Assembly: GCA_020638695.1 (NCBI GenBank)
Contig: JACKIB010000047.1
Span: 1 to 12,418 of the forward strand
Direction: 5' to 3'
DNA from: Planctomycetota bacterium
GTDB taxonomy: Bacteria; Planctomycetota; UBA1135; UBA2386
DNA: 12,418 bases
Positions within the stretch are counted from its first letter, which is position 1, and each line of letters starts with the position of its first letter. Below, piece by piece: positions 6,686-12,418 of the stretch. The notes beneath the pieces are model-generated. The model did no database searches. It saw only the letters and a program-made list of their open reading frames with translations, and was not told the DNA's origin. The translations under genes were made by a program, and so were the position numbers.

Positions 6686-7291
6686 TCACTTCTTCTTCTC
6701 GCTCTTGGCGAGGGGCCGCCGGCGCGCGAACACCATCTCGCGGACGATCCAGTCGTCCTTCATCTCCAAGCTGGGCGACTTGCGCGCCACACCGCCGGAC
6801 ATCTCGGCGTTGCTGATCCGCAAGCTGCGCAGCTTCCAGATCGGCGACTGACTCTCCGAGTTGACGATGAACGCGTTGACGAAGCTGCGCGGCAGCTCCA
6901 TGCGGCCACCCTTGCCGAACCGCAGCGACACCGCGAGGTCGGCGTAGCCGCCGCGGTCGTTCTTGATCGGCTGCCGCTGCTCGACCAGGATGTCGGCGAC
7001 CTTGATCGGCAACGCGGAGCCGGGCGTCATCGAGCCGGCGAGGCGGCCGCGGAAGTAGGTGGTCGCTTCGGTTGCGTCACCGCCCTGCTTCTCGAGCTCC
7101 TCCTTGGTCTGGTCGATCAGGCCCTGCAGTTCGAGCAACTCCTTGACGATGCCGCGGGGATCGCGCGCCGCGGCGAGCGCGGTGTCGGCCACGGCGATCT
7201 TGTCGCGCAGGTAGTAAACCCACCCGCCGGCGACCGGGATCAGCACCAAGGACAGGATGATGATCAGCTTCTCGAGGTCGAGGTTCTTCAT
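6686..7291 (-). CDS. PilO/GspM-like inner-membrane assembly protein
   Basis: 201 residues from ATG 7291, 9 bases after the PilM-like gene. Layout: short cytoplasmic N-terminus, one membrane helix (about 9-27, IIILSLVLIPVAGGWVYYL), a coiled-coil stretch (about 35-70), then a periplasmic alpha/beta domain (about 95-180) with FVNAFIVNSESQSPIWKLRS, and a Lys-rich tail. That layout is the one of PilO and GspM, which pair with PilN/GspL through their periplasmic ferredoxin-like domains. Sequence similarity is weak by eye, so the call depends largely on layout and on the PilM-PilN neighbour. No PilP, PilQ, pilin or ATPase gene is nearby. Its stop codon almost touches the next start, so translation is likely coupled. 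Confidence 0.65.
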   Translation of the reverse strand: MKNLDLEKLIIILSLVLIPVAGGWVYYLRDKIAVADTALAAARDPRGIVKELLELQGLIDQTKEELEKQGGDATEATTYFRGRLAGSMTPGSALPIKVADILVEQRQPIKNDRGGYADLAVSLRFGKGGRMELPRSFVNAFIVNSESQSPIWKLRSLRISNAEMSGGVARKSPSLEMKDDWIVREMVFARRRPLAKSEKKK

Positions 7292-7300
7292 GGCCTGTCG

Positions 7301-9226
7301 CTATTGGAGGACCGGGATCTTGGTCTTGAGCTGTAGGTAGTAGTCGTACTGCGCGCTCGACAGCTCGGTGAACGTCTCTTCACGCTCCGGCTTGTAGAAC
7401 GTCGGCGAGGCCTCGAACGCCGAGTCCTTGCGTTTTGCCGCTGCCTCGAAGGCCTGCTTCAGCATGCTGTTCCGCGACGCGAAGTCGGCACCGCGGAAGA
7501 ACACTCGGAAGTTGAGGCGCCCACCTTCCTTGGTCTTGGCCACCGGCAGGTTGAGGTCGATGTCCACCACGTAGAAGCGGCCGAGGTTCTTCTCGAGCGA
7601 CGCGAACACCTCGGCGAACTGCTGCAGAACGGCAACCCCGGAGTCCAAGGTCAACTCGGGCACGTATTCGCCCTTCTCCTGGACCTTGCGCAGGAATGCC
7701 TTGAGCTCGTTGCGGTACGCCGCGAGCCGCGTGAACGTGGGTCGCGCGGCGATCCGCCCGACCATCCCCTCGTAGTCGGCGCGCATCCGAGCGCCGGCCC
7801 AGCTGGTCTTGTTGACCAAGAATCCCACGTAGCCGGAGTACTGGACCAACGTGTTGCTGGTCGACCCGCGACGACCGGTGGCCTTGGCGGCCTGACTCAC
7901 CGTGCCGGTGCCGTACAGGAACTCCTTGTAGGTCAGGCTGCGGTAGAGCACCAACCCGTAGACCACCAGCGCGAACAGCCCCAGCATGCAGGCGATCGCC
8001 AGCGGGAGTTTCACCCGATCGAACCCACGGGTGTACGCCAGATCCTCCTGGCGGAAGTCGAACCCGCGCGGGCCGCCGAGCTGGCCCAGCGCCAAGCCCA
8101 CTGCCACGGCGAGTCGCGGCTCCACGTCCTGCGCCTCGTCGTCGTCGAAGTCGTGCTGCAGCAGATCCAGGTAAGTCAGCGGCTGCGGCTCGCAGTCGAA
8201 CACGTCGCGCAACAGTTCGTCGAGGCCAGGGAGCCGCGAACCGCCGCCGGTGACCACGGTCGCCTCGATCGCGTTGACACCGCGCGCGGCGACCAGGAAA
8301 CGCATGAACTCGCGCCGCAGGCGCACCAGGAAGCGGTCGACCGCTGCCACCACCTGACTGCGGGAGATCGCGGTCGCCTCACGACGCGCCGGCAAGTTCG
8401 CTTCCGGGGGATCCACGGCTTCGACCTCGGAGTCGTCGTCGTCCTCGACCACCACCAAGAGCGTCGAGTCGAAGTCCTCACCGGTCGTGAGACAGTGCTG
8501 GACGGCGTCCCGGCACACATCGAGTACGGCGCCGGTCTCCTGCACCAGGTCTTCGGCGATCGAATCGATACCGAGCGGGATCGCGCGGATGTCGTGTAGG
8601 CGGCCGCTGGTGACCACCAGCACGCGCACCGCCCGCGCACCGACGTCCAGCACCAACCGGGTCGGCGCCGCCTCGCCACCCTTGGCGAGGTCGGGGTCGG
8701 ACTTCAGCGCGCCGCTCCAGTCCGCCACGCGGAACAACGCCATCGCGTCGAGATCGACCCGCTCCGGCTCGATGCCAGCGCGATCGAGCGCCTGCAGCGT
8801 GACGCGCAGCGAGGACTTCGGGACGCCGGCGATCAGCACGCGGGTCTCGCCGTCGACCTCCTCGACGCTGTGGAAGTCGACCACCATGTCGTCGACGCTC
8901 TGGCTGTGGATCTCGCTCTCGGCCTCGAACTTGATGACCTTGCGGATCCGTTCCTCGCCGGTGAACGGGATCAACAGCTGGCGGAACACCGCCTCGCGGC
9001 TGGGGAAGCCCAGCACGACGTTCTGCTTGTGGATCTTGGCTTGCTTGACGGCCAGTTGCAGCGCCGACGCCTCGGCGGTCGCGTGCTCCGGGTCCGCCGC
9101 CTTGGCGGTCAACTGCGCCACCCGATCGAGGTGCGCCTTGATCAGCCGGGGCTTGCGGTACGAGCCGTCGAGCTCGACGGCTTTGACCTCGTATTCCCCG
9201 GCGTCCAGTCCGACAGCTTTGACCAT
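7301..9226 (-). CDS. pilM: PilM-type actin-like protein fused to a PilN-like membrane/periplasmic domain (GspL-like)
   Basis: 641 residues from ATG 9226. Residues 1-395 are a PilM actin-like domain: phosphate-1 loop GLDAGEYEVKAVEL (6-19), FEAESEIHSQSVDDMVVDF (PilM family block), phosphate-2 LVLDVGARAVRVLV (191-204), and adenosine motif VVTGGGSRLPG (324-334). An acidic loop sits at about 261-270 (EDDDDSEVEAV). One membrane helix follows (about 407-427, centred on M414), then a periplasmic part of about 210 residues. In most type IV pilus systems PilM and PilN are separate; here they are joined as in GspL of type II secretion. It would nucleate the inner-membrane alignment complex with the PilO-like partner downstream. 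The phosphate-1 loop has Glu/Tyr where Ser/Thr are usual, so ATP binding is not certain. Annotation as GspL would be equally reasonable. Confidence 0.82.
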   Translation of the reverse strand: MVKAVGLDAGEYEVKAVELDGSYRKPRLIKAHLDRVAQLTAKAADPEHATAEASALQLAVKQAKIHKQNVVLGFPSREAVFRQLLIPFTGEERIRKVIKFEAESEIHSQSVDDMVVDFHSVEEVDGETRVLIAGVPKSSLRVTLQALDRAGIEPERVDLDAMALFRVADWSGALKSDPDLAKGGEAAPTRLVLDVGARAVRVLVVTSGRLHDIRAIPLGIDSIAEDLVQETGAVLDVCRDAVQHCLTTGEDFDSTLLVVVEDDDDSEVEAVDPPEANLPARREATAISRSQVVAAVDRFLVRLRREFMRFLVAARGVNAIEATVVTGGGSRLPGLDELLRDVFDCEPQPLTYLDLLQHDFDDDEAQDVEPRLAVAVGLALGQLGGPRGFDFRQEDLAYTRGFDRVKLPLAIACMLGLFALVVYGLVLYRSLTYKEFLYGTGTVSQAAKATGRRGSTSNTLVQYSGYVGFLVNKTSWAGARMRADYEGMVGRIAARPTFTRLAAYRNELKAFLRKVQEKGEYVPELTLDSGVAVLQQFAEVFASLEKNLGRFYVVDIDLNLPVAKTKEGGRLNFRVFFRGADFASRNSMLKQAFEAAAKRKDSAFEASPTFYKPEREETFTELSSAQYDYYLQLKTKIPVLQ

Positions 9227-9255
9227 GCTCGTGAAGGCTCTCTACTCGTTGGACA

Positions 9256-9663
9256 CTACTTGTTGGGAGGGCTCGACCTGGCCGCGCCGGAGCCCGGGCC
9301 GCCGGACTCGTGGGACTTCGTGTAGCGCGCCAGCTGGGCGGGGTCCAGCACCGCCTTGATCCGGTCGTCCGCCTGCCGCCGAATGGCGCGAATCTCCTCG
9401 TCCTGCTCCGGGGTGGTGGCCGAGCGCGTGTAGACGTCGATCAGCTTCATCCGCCGGTCGTGCAGCACCGTGCGGATCAGCCGCACCTGCTCGGCACGCA
9501 ACCCGTAGTCGGTGCGGAACCGCTCCAGCCACGGATCGGAACCCGCATCGGGGAACATCGCCGCGTGGACGCGCGGCAGCGACCACCCCACCGCGACGCC
9601 GGCCGCCAGGCAAGCCAACGCGACGATCCCGATCCATCGCCTCAGCTCACCCGCCGTGCGCAT
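9256..9663 (-). CDS. Membrane-anchored periplasmic CpxP/CnrX-like protein
   Basis: 135 residues from ATG 9663, with AGGA 6 bases upstream overlapping the anti-sigma stop codon. One hydrophobic segment (about 10-29, WIGIVALACLAAGVAVGW) serves as anchor or signal. The rest is a charged helical periplasmic domain with the pattern YGLRAEQVRLIRTVLHDRRMKL (53-74), TTPEQDEEIRAIRRQ (83-97) and VLDPAQLARY (105-114), close to the repeated L-T-x-x-Q helices of Spy/CpxP and the CnrX-type metal sensors. His33, His68 and His118 and Met36 and Met72 are candidate metal ligands by composition only. An overlapping frame at 9242-9637 is Arg/Gly-rich and is rejected. Third in a sigma/anti-sigma/sensor order, it likely senses envelope stress or metal and tunes the anti-sigma factor. 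Confidence 0.72.
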   Translation of the reverse strand: MRTAGELRRWIGIVALACLAAGVAVGWSLPRVHAAMFPDAGSDPWLERFRTDYGLRAEQVRLIRTVLHDRRMKLIDVYTRSATTPEQDEEIRAIRRQADDRIKAVLDPAQLARYTKSHESGGPGSGAARSSPPNK

Positions 9664-9671
9664 CCGCTGTC

Positions 9672-10136
9672 CTAGCGGCGCTCGCCTGCCCGCAGCTCCG
9701 CGGCCTTCATCGCCTTCACCTTGGCGTCGAGCGACCGCAGCTGCTCGCTCGCCTGCAGCGACTCCGGGTCGGGGGTGCCGAGGAAGCGCATCCCGAACAG
9801 CAGCGCCAGCCCGAACACCAGCACCGCGGCGACCAGGATGCGCCGCGCCAATCGGACGGTGTCGACGGTGGACGCCTCCTCGCCGGTGAGCCGCACCAAG
9901 TCGTCCCGGCTCGGCTGCTGGCGAACCCGGGCCATCACCGCATCGCGGAAGCCGTGCGGCGCAGGCGACGTGGCGGGTGCGGCCCGCCGAAGCAGCTGCG
10001 ACTGCTCGCGGGCAGCGTCGGTCGCCTCCCGCAGCACGGGGTCCCGGCGCAACTCGACCTCGAACGCCTGCCGCTCCGCGGCCGGCAGCTCGCCGTCCAG
10101 GTAGCGGTGAATCGAATCGATGTACGAACGGCTCAT
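9672..10136 (-). CDS. Membrane anti-sigma factor without zinc-binding cysteines
   Basis: 154 residues from ATG 10136, overlapping the sigma stop by 4 bases (ATGA) with a strong GAGGAGG site 6 bases upstream. The N-terminal HRYLDGELPAAERQAFEVEL (10-29) is the anti-sigma domain pattern (YLDGEL), but the His-x3-Cys-x2-Cys zinc motif is absent; the protein has no Cys at all. A low-complexity cytoplasmic link leads to one membrane helix (about 100-119, ILVAAVLVFGLALLFGMRFL). The C-terminal periplasmic tail of about 35 residues is rich in Leu, Lys and Ala. It should bind and hold the ECF sigma factor at the membrane, releasing it on an envelope signal, most likely through the downstream CpxP/CnrX-like protein. 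Redox control through zinc is unlikely for this version. Confidence 0.82.
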   Translation of the reverse strand: MSRSYIDSIHRYLDGELPAAERQAFEVELRRDPVLREATDAAREQSQLLRRAAPATSPAPHGFRDAVMARVRQQPSRDDLVRLTGEEASTVDTVRLARRILVAAVLVFGLALLFGMRFLGTPDPESLQASEQLRSLDAKVKAMKAAELRAGERR

Positions 10137-10732
10137 GCCCGGCCTCCTCGGGTCTGGGGAACCAGCTCGGGGTACTGCCGCTCGAGCGCGTCCTTGAAGC
10201 GCTTGCGGGCGCGGAACAGGCGCGACTCCACGGTGCCGATGCTGCAGCCCAGCACCTCGGCCATGTCGGTGTAGGAGAGGTCCTCGTATTCGCGGAGGAT
10301 CAAGATCGTGCGGTACTTCTCGGGGAGGGTGTCGACGATCGCGCGGGTCACCTGGCGGAGCTCCTCGGCGAGCAGCGGCTCGGCGGCACCCGCGTCGTCC
10401 GAATCGCGCATTCCGCTGTCGAACACCACCGGGTCATCGACCAGGCGGAGGCCCCGGCGGCCCTGCCGGTCCAGGTAGTCGGTCGCGGCGTTTACGGCGA
10501 TGCGGTACATCCAGGTGAAGAACGCCGCGTCGCGGTTGAAGGTGTGCAGCTTGCGGAAGACCCGCACCAACACCTCCTGGGCCAGGTCCTCCACCGCGAA
10601 CCGGTCCCGGACCAGCCGGCCCAGCAGGCCGAACAGCCGGTCCTGATGGCGCTGAACCAGCGACTCGAAGGCGCTTTCGCTGCCTTCGAGCACCGCCTCG
10701 ATCAGCGCCTCGTCGGATACGTCGGGGCTCAT
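10133..10732 (-). CDS. ECF-type RNA polymerase sigma factor (RpoE-like)
   Basis: 199 residues from ATG 10732; an in-frame GTG at 10747 would add 5 residues. Neither has a clear ribosome site; the ATG gives the usual ECF opening (SDEALIEAVLEGSESAFESLVQRH). Region 2 (about 20-90) shows DLAQEVLVRVFRKLHTF and FFTWMYRIAVNAATDYLDR. Region 4 (about 135-185) shows LPEKYRTILILREYEDLSYTDMAEVLGCSIGTVESRLFRARKRF, the -35-binding helix-turn-helix (quoted here in overlapping blocks: LPEKYRTILILREYEDLS; MAEVLGCSIGTVESRL). It directs polymerase to its own regulon. The stop overlaps the anti-sigma start, the standard arrangement for a sigma/anti-sigma pair. A -10-like GATAAT lies 40 bases upstream. Target promoters and the ECF group cannot be set from here. 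Confidence 0.93.
   Translation of the reverse strand: MSPDVSDEALIEAVLEGSESAFESLVQRHQDRLFGLLGRLVRDRFAVEDLAQEVLVRVFRKLHTFNRDAAFFTWMYRIAVNAATDYLDRQGRRGLRLVDDPVVFDSGMRDSDDAGAAEPLLAEELRQVTRAIVDTLPEKYRTILILREYEDLSYTDMAEVLGCSIGTVESRLFRARKRFKDALERQYPELVPQTRGGRA
10143..10149 (-). promoter_or_regulatory. Strong ribosome binding site (GAGGAGG) of the anti-sigma gene
   Basis: GAGGAGG on the minus strand, inside the sigma coding end, 6 bases before the anti-sigma ATG at 10136. It would let the anti-sigma protein be made at least as efficiently as the sigma factor, whose own start has no visible site. Confidence 0.75.
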
Positions 10733-10771
10733 CTGCAGGGCATACACGGGGCGTTTGAGGCCCGAGCGGGC

Positions 10772-10777
10772 ATTATC
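10772..10777 (-). promoter_or_regulatory. Possible -10 element (GATAAT) ahead of the sigma operon
   Basis: GATAAT on the minus strand matches TATAAT at five of six bases and stands out in this GC-rich stretch. It is in the 63-base gap between ribBA and the sigma gene, 39 bases from the ATG. No good -35 hexamer is found 17 bases upstream, so it is weak as a standalone promoter. Confidence 0.35.
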
Positions 10778-10795
10778 TTCCCGCCGCGGCGGAAA
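10778..10795. repeat. GC-rich palindrome in the ribBA-sigma gap
   Basis: CCGCCGCGGCGG (10781-10792) is a perfect 12-base palindrome, flanked by TTC on the left and AAAA on the right, so TTCC...GGAA half-sites nearly match too. It sits where a -35 element or spacer would be relative to GATAAT. It could be an operator, or a short hairpin ending ribBA transcription; no T-run follows it on the minus strand. Confidence 0.4.
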
Positions 10796-10810
10796 AGGCG
10801 GCCCCGGACC

Positions 10811-12049
10811 TCATTCGCCGCCCTCGAGCAAGTGGCCGAGCTTCTGCCGCTTGGTGTCGAGGTAGCGCTTGTTGTGCGGGTTGGGGGCCACCCGCAGGGG
10901 CACCTGCTCGACGATCTCCAGCCCGTAGCCGGTCAGCCCGGTGAGCTTCTTCGGGTTGTTGGTCAGCAGGCGCAGCTGGCGGGCCCCGAGGTCGTGGAGG
11001 ATCTGCGCTCCGGTGCCGAACTCGCGTTCGTCGGCGCCGAAGCCGAGCCGCTCGTTGGCTTCCACCGTGTCGAGACCGTCGTCCTGCAGCGCGTAGGCGC
11101 GGATCTTGTGCGCCAGACCGATGCCGCGCCCCTCTTGGCTGATGTACAGCAGGATCCCGGTGCCCGCCTCCTGGATCGCCGCCATCGCCTGCTGGAGCTG
11201 TTCGCCACAGTCACACCGCAGCGAGCCGAACACGTCGCCGGTGAGGCACTGGCTGTGGACCCGCACCAGGATCGGCCGTTCGATCGGCGGAAACCGCCCC
11301 CCGGTCTCGGCCGGACGCTCGATGCCGAGGCACAGCGCCATGTGGGTGCGGCCATCGATGGTGCTGCGGTAGGCGAAGCTCTCGAACGGGCCGAACCGCG
11401 TCGGCATCCGCGCCGCGGCGACCCGCTCGATGATGCGCTCGCGCCGGCGGCGGTACTCCACCAGGTCGGCGATCGAGCACATCTTGACGTCGTGCTTGTG
11501 GGCGAACACCTCGAGGTCCGGGACGCGGGCCATCGTGCCGTCGTCGTTGATGATCTCGCAGATCACCCCTGCCGGGCGCAAACCGGCTAGCCGACACAGG
11601 TCGACGATGCCCTCGGTCTGCCCGGCGCGCACCAACACCCCGCCGTCGCGAGCGCGCAGCGGGAACACGTGCCCGGCGCCGCGCACCAGATCCGCGGCTT
11701 GGGAGTTCGGCGCGACCGCGGTGAGGATCGTGCGGGCCCGGTCGGCGGCGGAGACACCGGTGGTCACCCCCTCGCGCGCTTCGATGCTGACGGTGAAAGC
11801 GGTCTGGAACCGCGACTGGTTGCTAGCGGTCTGCGGCTCGAGCTGCAGACGGTCGCACGTCTCGCCGTCGAGCGACAGGCACACGACGCCGCGCGCCTCC
11901 TTGATCAGCAGGTTGACCAACGCAGGGCTGGCGAACTCGGCGGCGAAGCACAGATCGCCCTCGTTCTCCCGGCCAGGGTCGTCGACCAGGATGATCGGCT
12001 TGCCGGCGGCGAGGTCGGCGAGGACGTCGGGGATGGAAGCGAAGCTCAT
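10811..12049 (-). CDS. ribBA: Bifunctional 3,4-dihydroxy-2-butanone 4-phosphate synthase / GTP cyclohydrolase II
   Basis: 412 residues from ATG 12049, full length for RibBA. The RibB half (1 to about 205) makes 3,4-dihydroxy-2-butanone 4-phosphate from ribulose 5-phosphate; it shows DDPGRENEGDLCFAAE (23-38), GAGHVFPL with H127, and PAGVICEIINDDGTMARVPDL. The RibA half opens GTP to the pyrimidine precursor of riboflavin; it has the zinc cysteines C268, C279 and C281 (CLTGDVFGSLRCDCGEQ), then SQEGRGIGLAHKIRAYALQD and TVEANERLGFGADEREFG. Odd point: the conserved GHTEA of RibB reads GQTEG here, with Q144 exactly 17 residues after H127, the spacing of E. coli His136/His153. No FMN riboswitch is seen upstream, so control is not evident. 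Identity is secure; full RibB activity is not certain. Confidence 0.95.
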   Translation of the reverse strand: MSFASIPDVLADLAAGKPIILVDDPGRENEGDLCFAAEFASPALVNLLIKEARGVVCLSLDGETCDRLQLEPQTASNQSRFQTAFTVSIEAREGVTTGVSAADRARTILTAVAPNSQAADLVRGAGHVFPLRARDGGVLVRAGQTEGIVDLCRLAGLRPAGVICEIINDDGTMARVPDLEVFAHKHDVKMCSIADLVEYRRRRERIIERVAAARMPTRFGPFESFAYRSTIDGRTHMALCLGIERPAETGGRFPPIERPILVRVHSQCLTGDVFGSLRCDCGEQLQQAMAAIQEAGTGILLYISQEGRGIGLAHKIRAYALQDDGLDTVEANERLGFGADEREFGTGAQILHDLGARQLRLLTNNPKKLTGLTGYGLEIVEQVPLRVAPNPHNKRYLDTKRQKLGHLLEGGE

Positions 12050-12272
12050 GTTGGCGGTCCCGTGGATGGGGAGTCCAGGCTAGCGCCTCGGGGGGGCGCG
12101 ACCCGGACTATTCGCGGACGGCGTCCCGAGATCGCGGCGGGTCGATGCGGAGCGGGAGAACGGCGTGCCGGCGCGATCGGGCGGTGAGCCCCAGGGTCTG
12201 CCGATCGGATCCTGGCGGAGCGGGTCACCAACGCGGCGTCGCCGGCCACTTCGTTGGCCGACCCACCCGGTT
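12050..12272. other. Intergenic region upstream of ribBA
   Basis: About 220 bases with no convincing gene. It holds a run of seven G (12090-12096) flanked by a 5-base inverted repeat (GCGCC 12083-12087, GGCGC 12095-12099), too short to call a terminator. No FMN (RFN) element, tRNA or clear promoter for ribBA was found. A 67-residue minus-strand frame here is Arg/Pro-rich and looks random. Confidence 0.5.
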
Positions 12273-12418
12273 GTGGGACTGGCCTACCTGGACGCGTGGT
12301 CGCCGAAGCTCCGGCGCTACACCGGAGTCGGCACTTCCAGGAAGGACGGGCAGTTTCGGGTCTTCTGTAGCGAGGCGCCGGACCAAGGCGCGGTGGAGAT
12401 CGAGGTGGCGAAGGCCGA
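12273..12418 (+). CDS. Possible partial gene running off the right edge
   Basis: From GTG 12273 one plus-strand frame stays open to the window end and reads VGLAYLDAWSPKLRRYTGV, then TSRKDGQFRVFCSEAPDQG and AVEIEVAKA. Its third codon positions are mostly G or C and the composition looks protein-like, unlike the other frames, which give Arg/Ser/Trp-rich strings. The frame is open upstream to about 12083 but reads as an Arg/Pro-rich string there. There is no ribosome site and I do not recognise the product. It could be the 5' end of a gene divergent from ribBA, a gene remnant, or chance. Confidence 0.35.
   Translation, partial: MGLAYLDAWSPKLRRYTGVGTSRKDGQFRVFCSEAPDQGAVEIEVAKA

Noticed and set aside
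9242..9637. 131-residue minus-strand frame over the CpxP/CnrX-like gene
   Set aside because: Arg/Gly/Ala-rich with no membrane segment; the overlapping frame 9256-9663 has a ribosome site, an anchor helix and CpxP-like motifs.
9977..11590. Long 537-residue plus-strand open frame
   Set aside because: It lies antisense to the sigma factor and ribBA, which have clear family motifs; composition is typical of a high-GC shadow frame.
12050..12418. FMN riboswitch upstream of ribBA
   Set aside because: None of the conserved RFN blocks could be found on the minus strand ahead of the ribBA start.
1..12418. Mobile elements, CRISPR arrays or tRNA genes
   Set aside because: No transposase or integrase motif, no spaced direct repeats and no cloverleaf-like sequence were seen on either strand.

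Overview
The window is high-GC bacterial chromosomal DNA. It holds thirteen well-supported protein genes in two converging tightly packed blocks, plus a doubtful partial frame at the right edge. No rRNA, tRNA, CRISPR array, insertion sequence or prophage gene was seen. The gene families (DUF4388 protein, PilM/PilN fusion, ECF sigma with a cysteine-free membrane anti-sigma, bifunctional RibBA, Aat) fit a Gram-negative lineage with two membranes. Planctomycetota or a myxobacteria-like lineage is the best guess, but the sequence alone does not settle it. Several starts have a clear GGAGG-type ribosome site (anti-sigma gene, second hotdog gene, DUF4388 gene); others have none.

Plus-strand block, 87-4520: a DUF4388 protein with a C-terminal helix-turn-helix-like segment, then two small hotdog-fold proteins that overlap by 4 bases and resemble the ApeI/ApeP dehydratase pair of aryl-polyene-type pathways, then a 745-residue membrane protein. 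That last protein is an alpha/beta hydrolase split by a membrane domain of about eight helices, which itself carries a soluble insert resembling a STAS domain. The block ends at a strand junction where two stop codons abut as TGATCA.

Minus-strand block, read from 12049 down to 4521: ribBA (riboflavin synthesis), a short gap with a -10-like hexamer and a GC-rich palindrome, an ECF sigma factor, a membrane anti-sigma factor without zinc-binding cysteines, a membrane-anchored CpxP/CnrX-like periplasmic protein, a PilM-PilN (GspL-like) fusion, a PilO/GspM-like protein, a small cysteine-containing membrane protein, a long coiled-coil protein ending in a RelE/ParE-like domain, and aat (leucyl/phenylalanyl-tRNA-protein transferase). 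From the sigma gene to aat, gaps are 29 bases or less and two junctions overlap, so this can be one transcript. It would link an envelope-sensing sigma switch to a pilus/secretion inner-membrane platform, and lastly to a possible RNA-targeting protein and N-degron tagging.

Most unusual points: the hydrolase/membrane/STAS-like architecture; the RelE-like domain on a coiled coil with no antitoxin; the missing catalytic acid in the first hotdog protein; a Gln in place of an expected catalytic His in the RibB half of RibBA; and the Cnr-like sigma/anti-sigma/sensor triplet upstream of pilus genes. The last 369 bases hold no certain gene.
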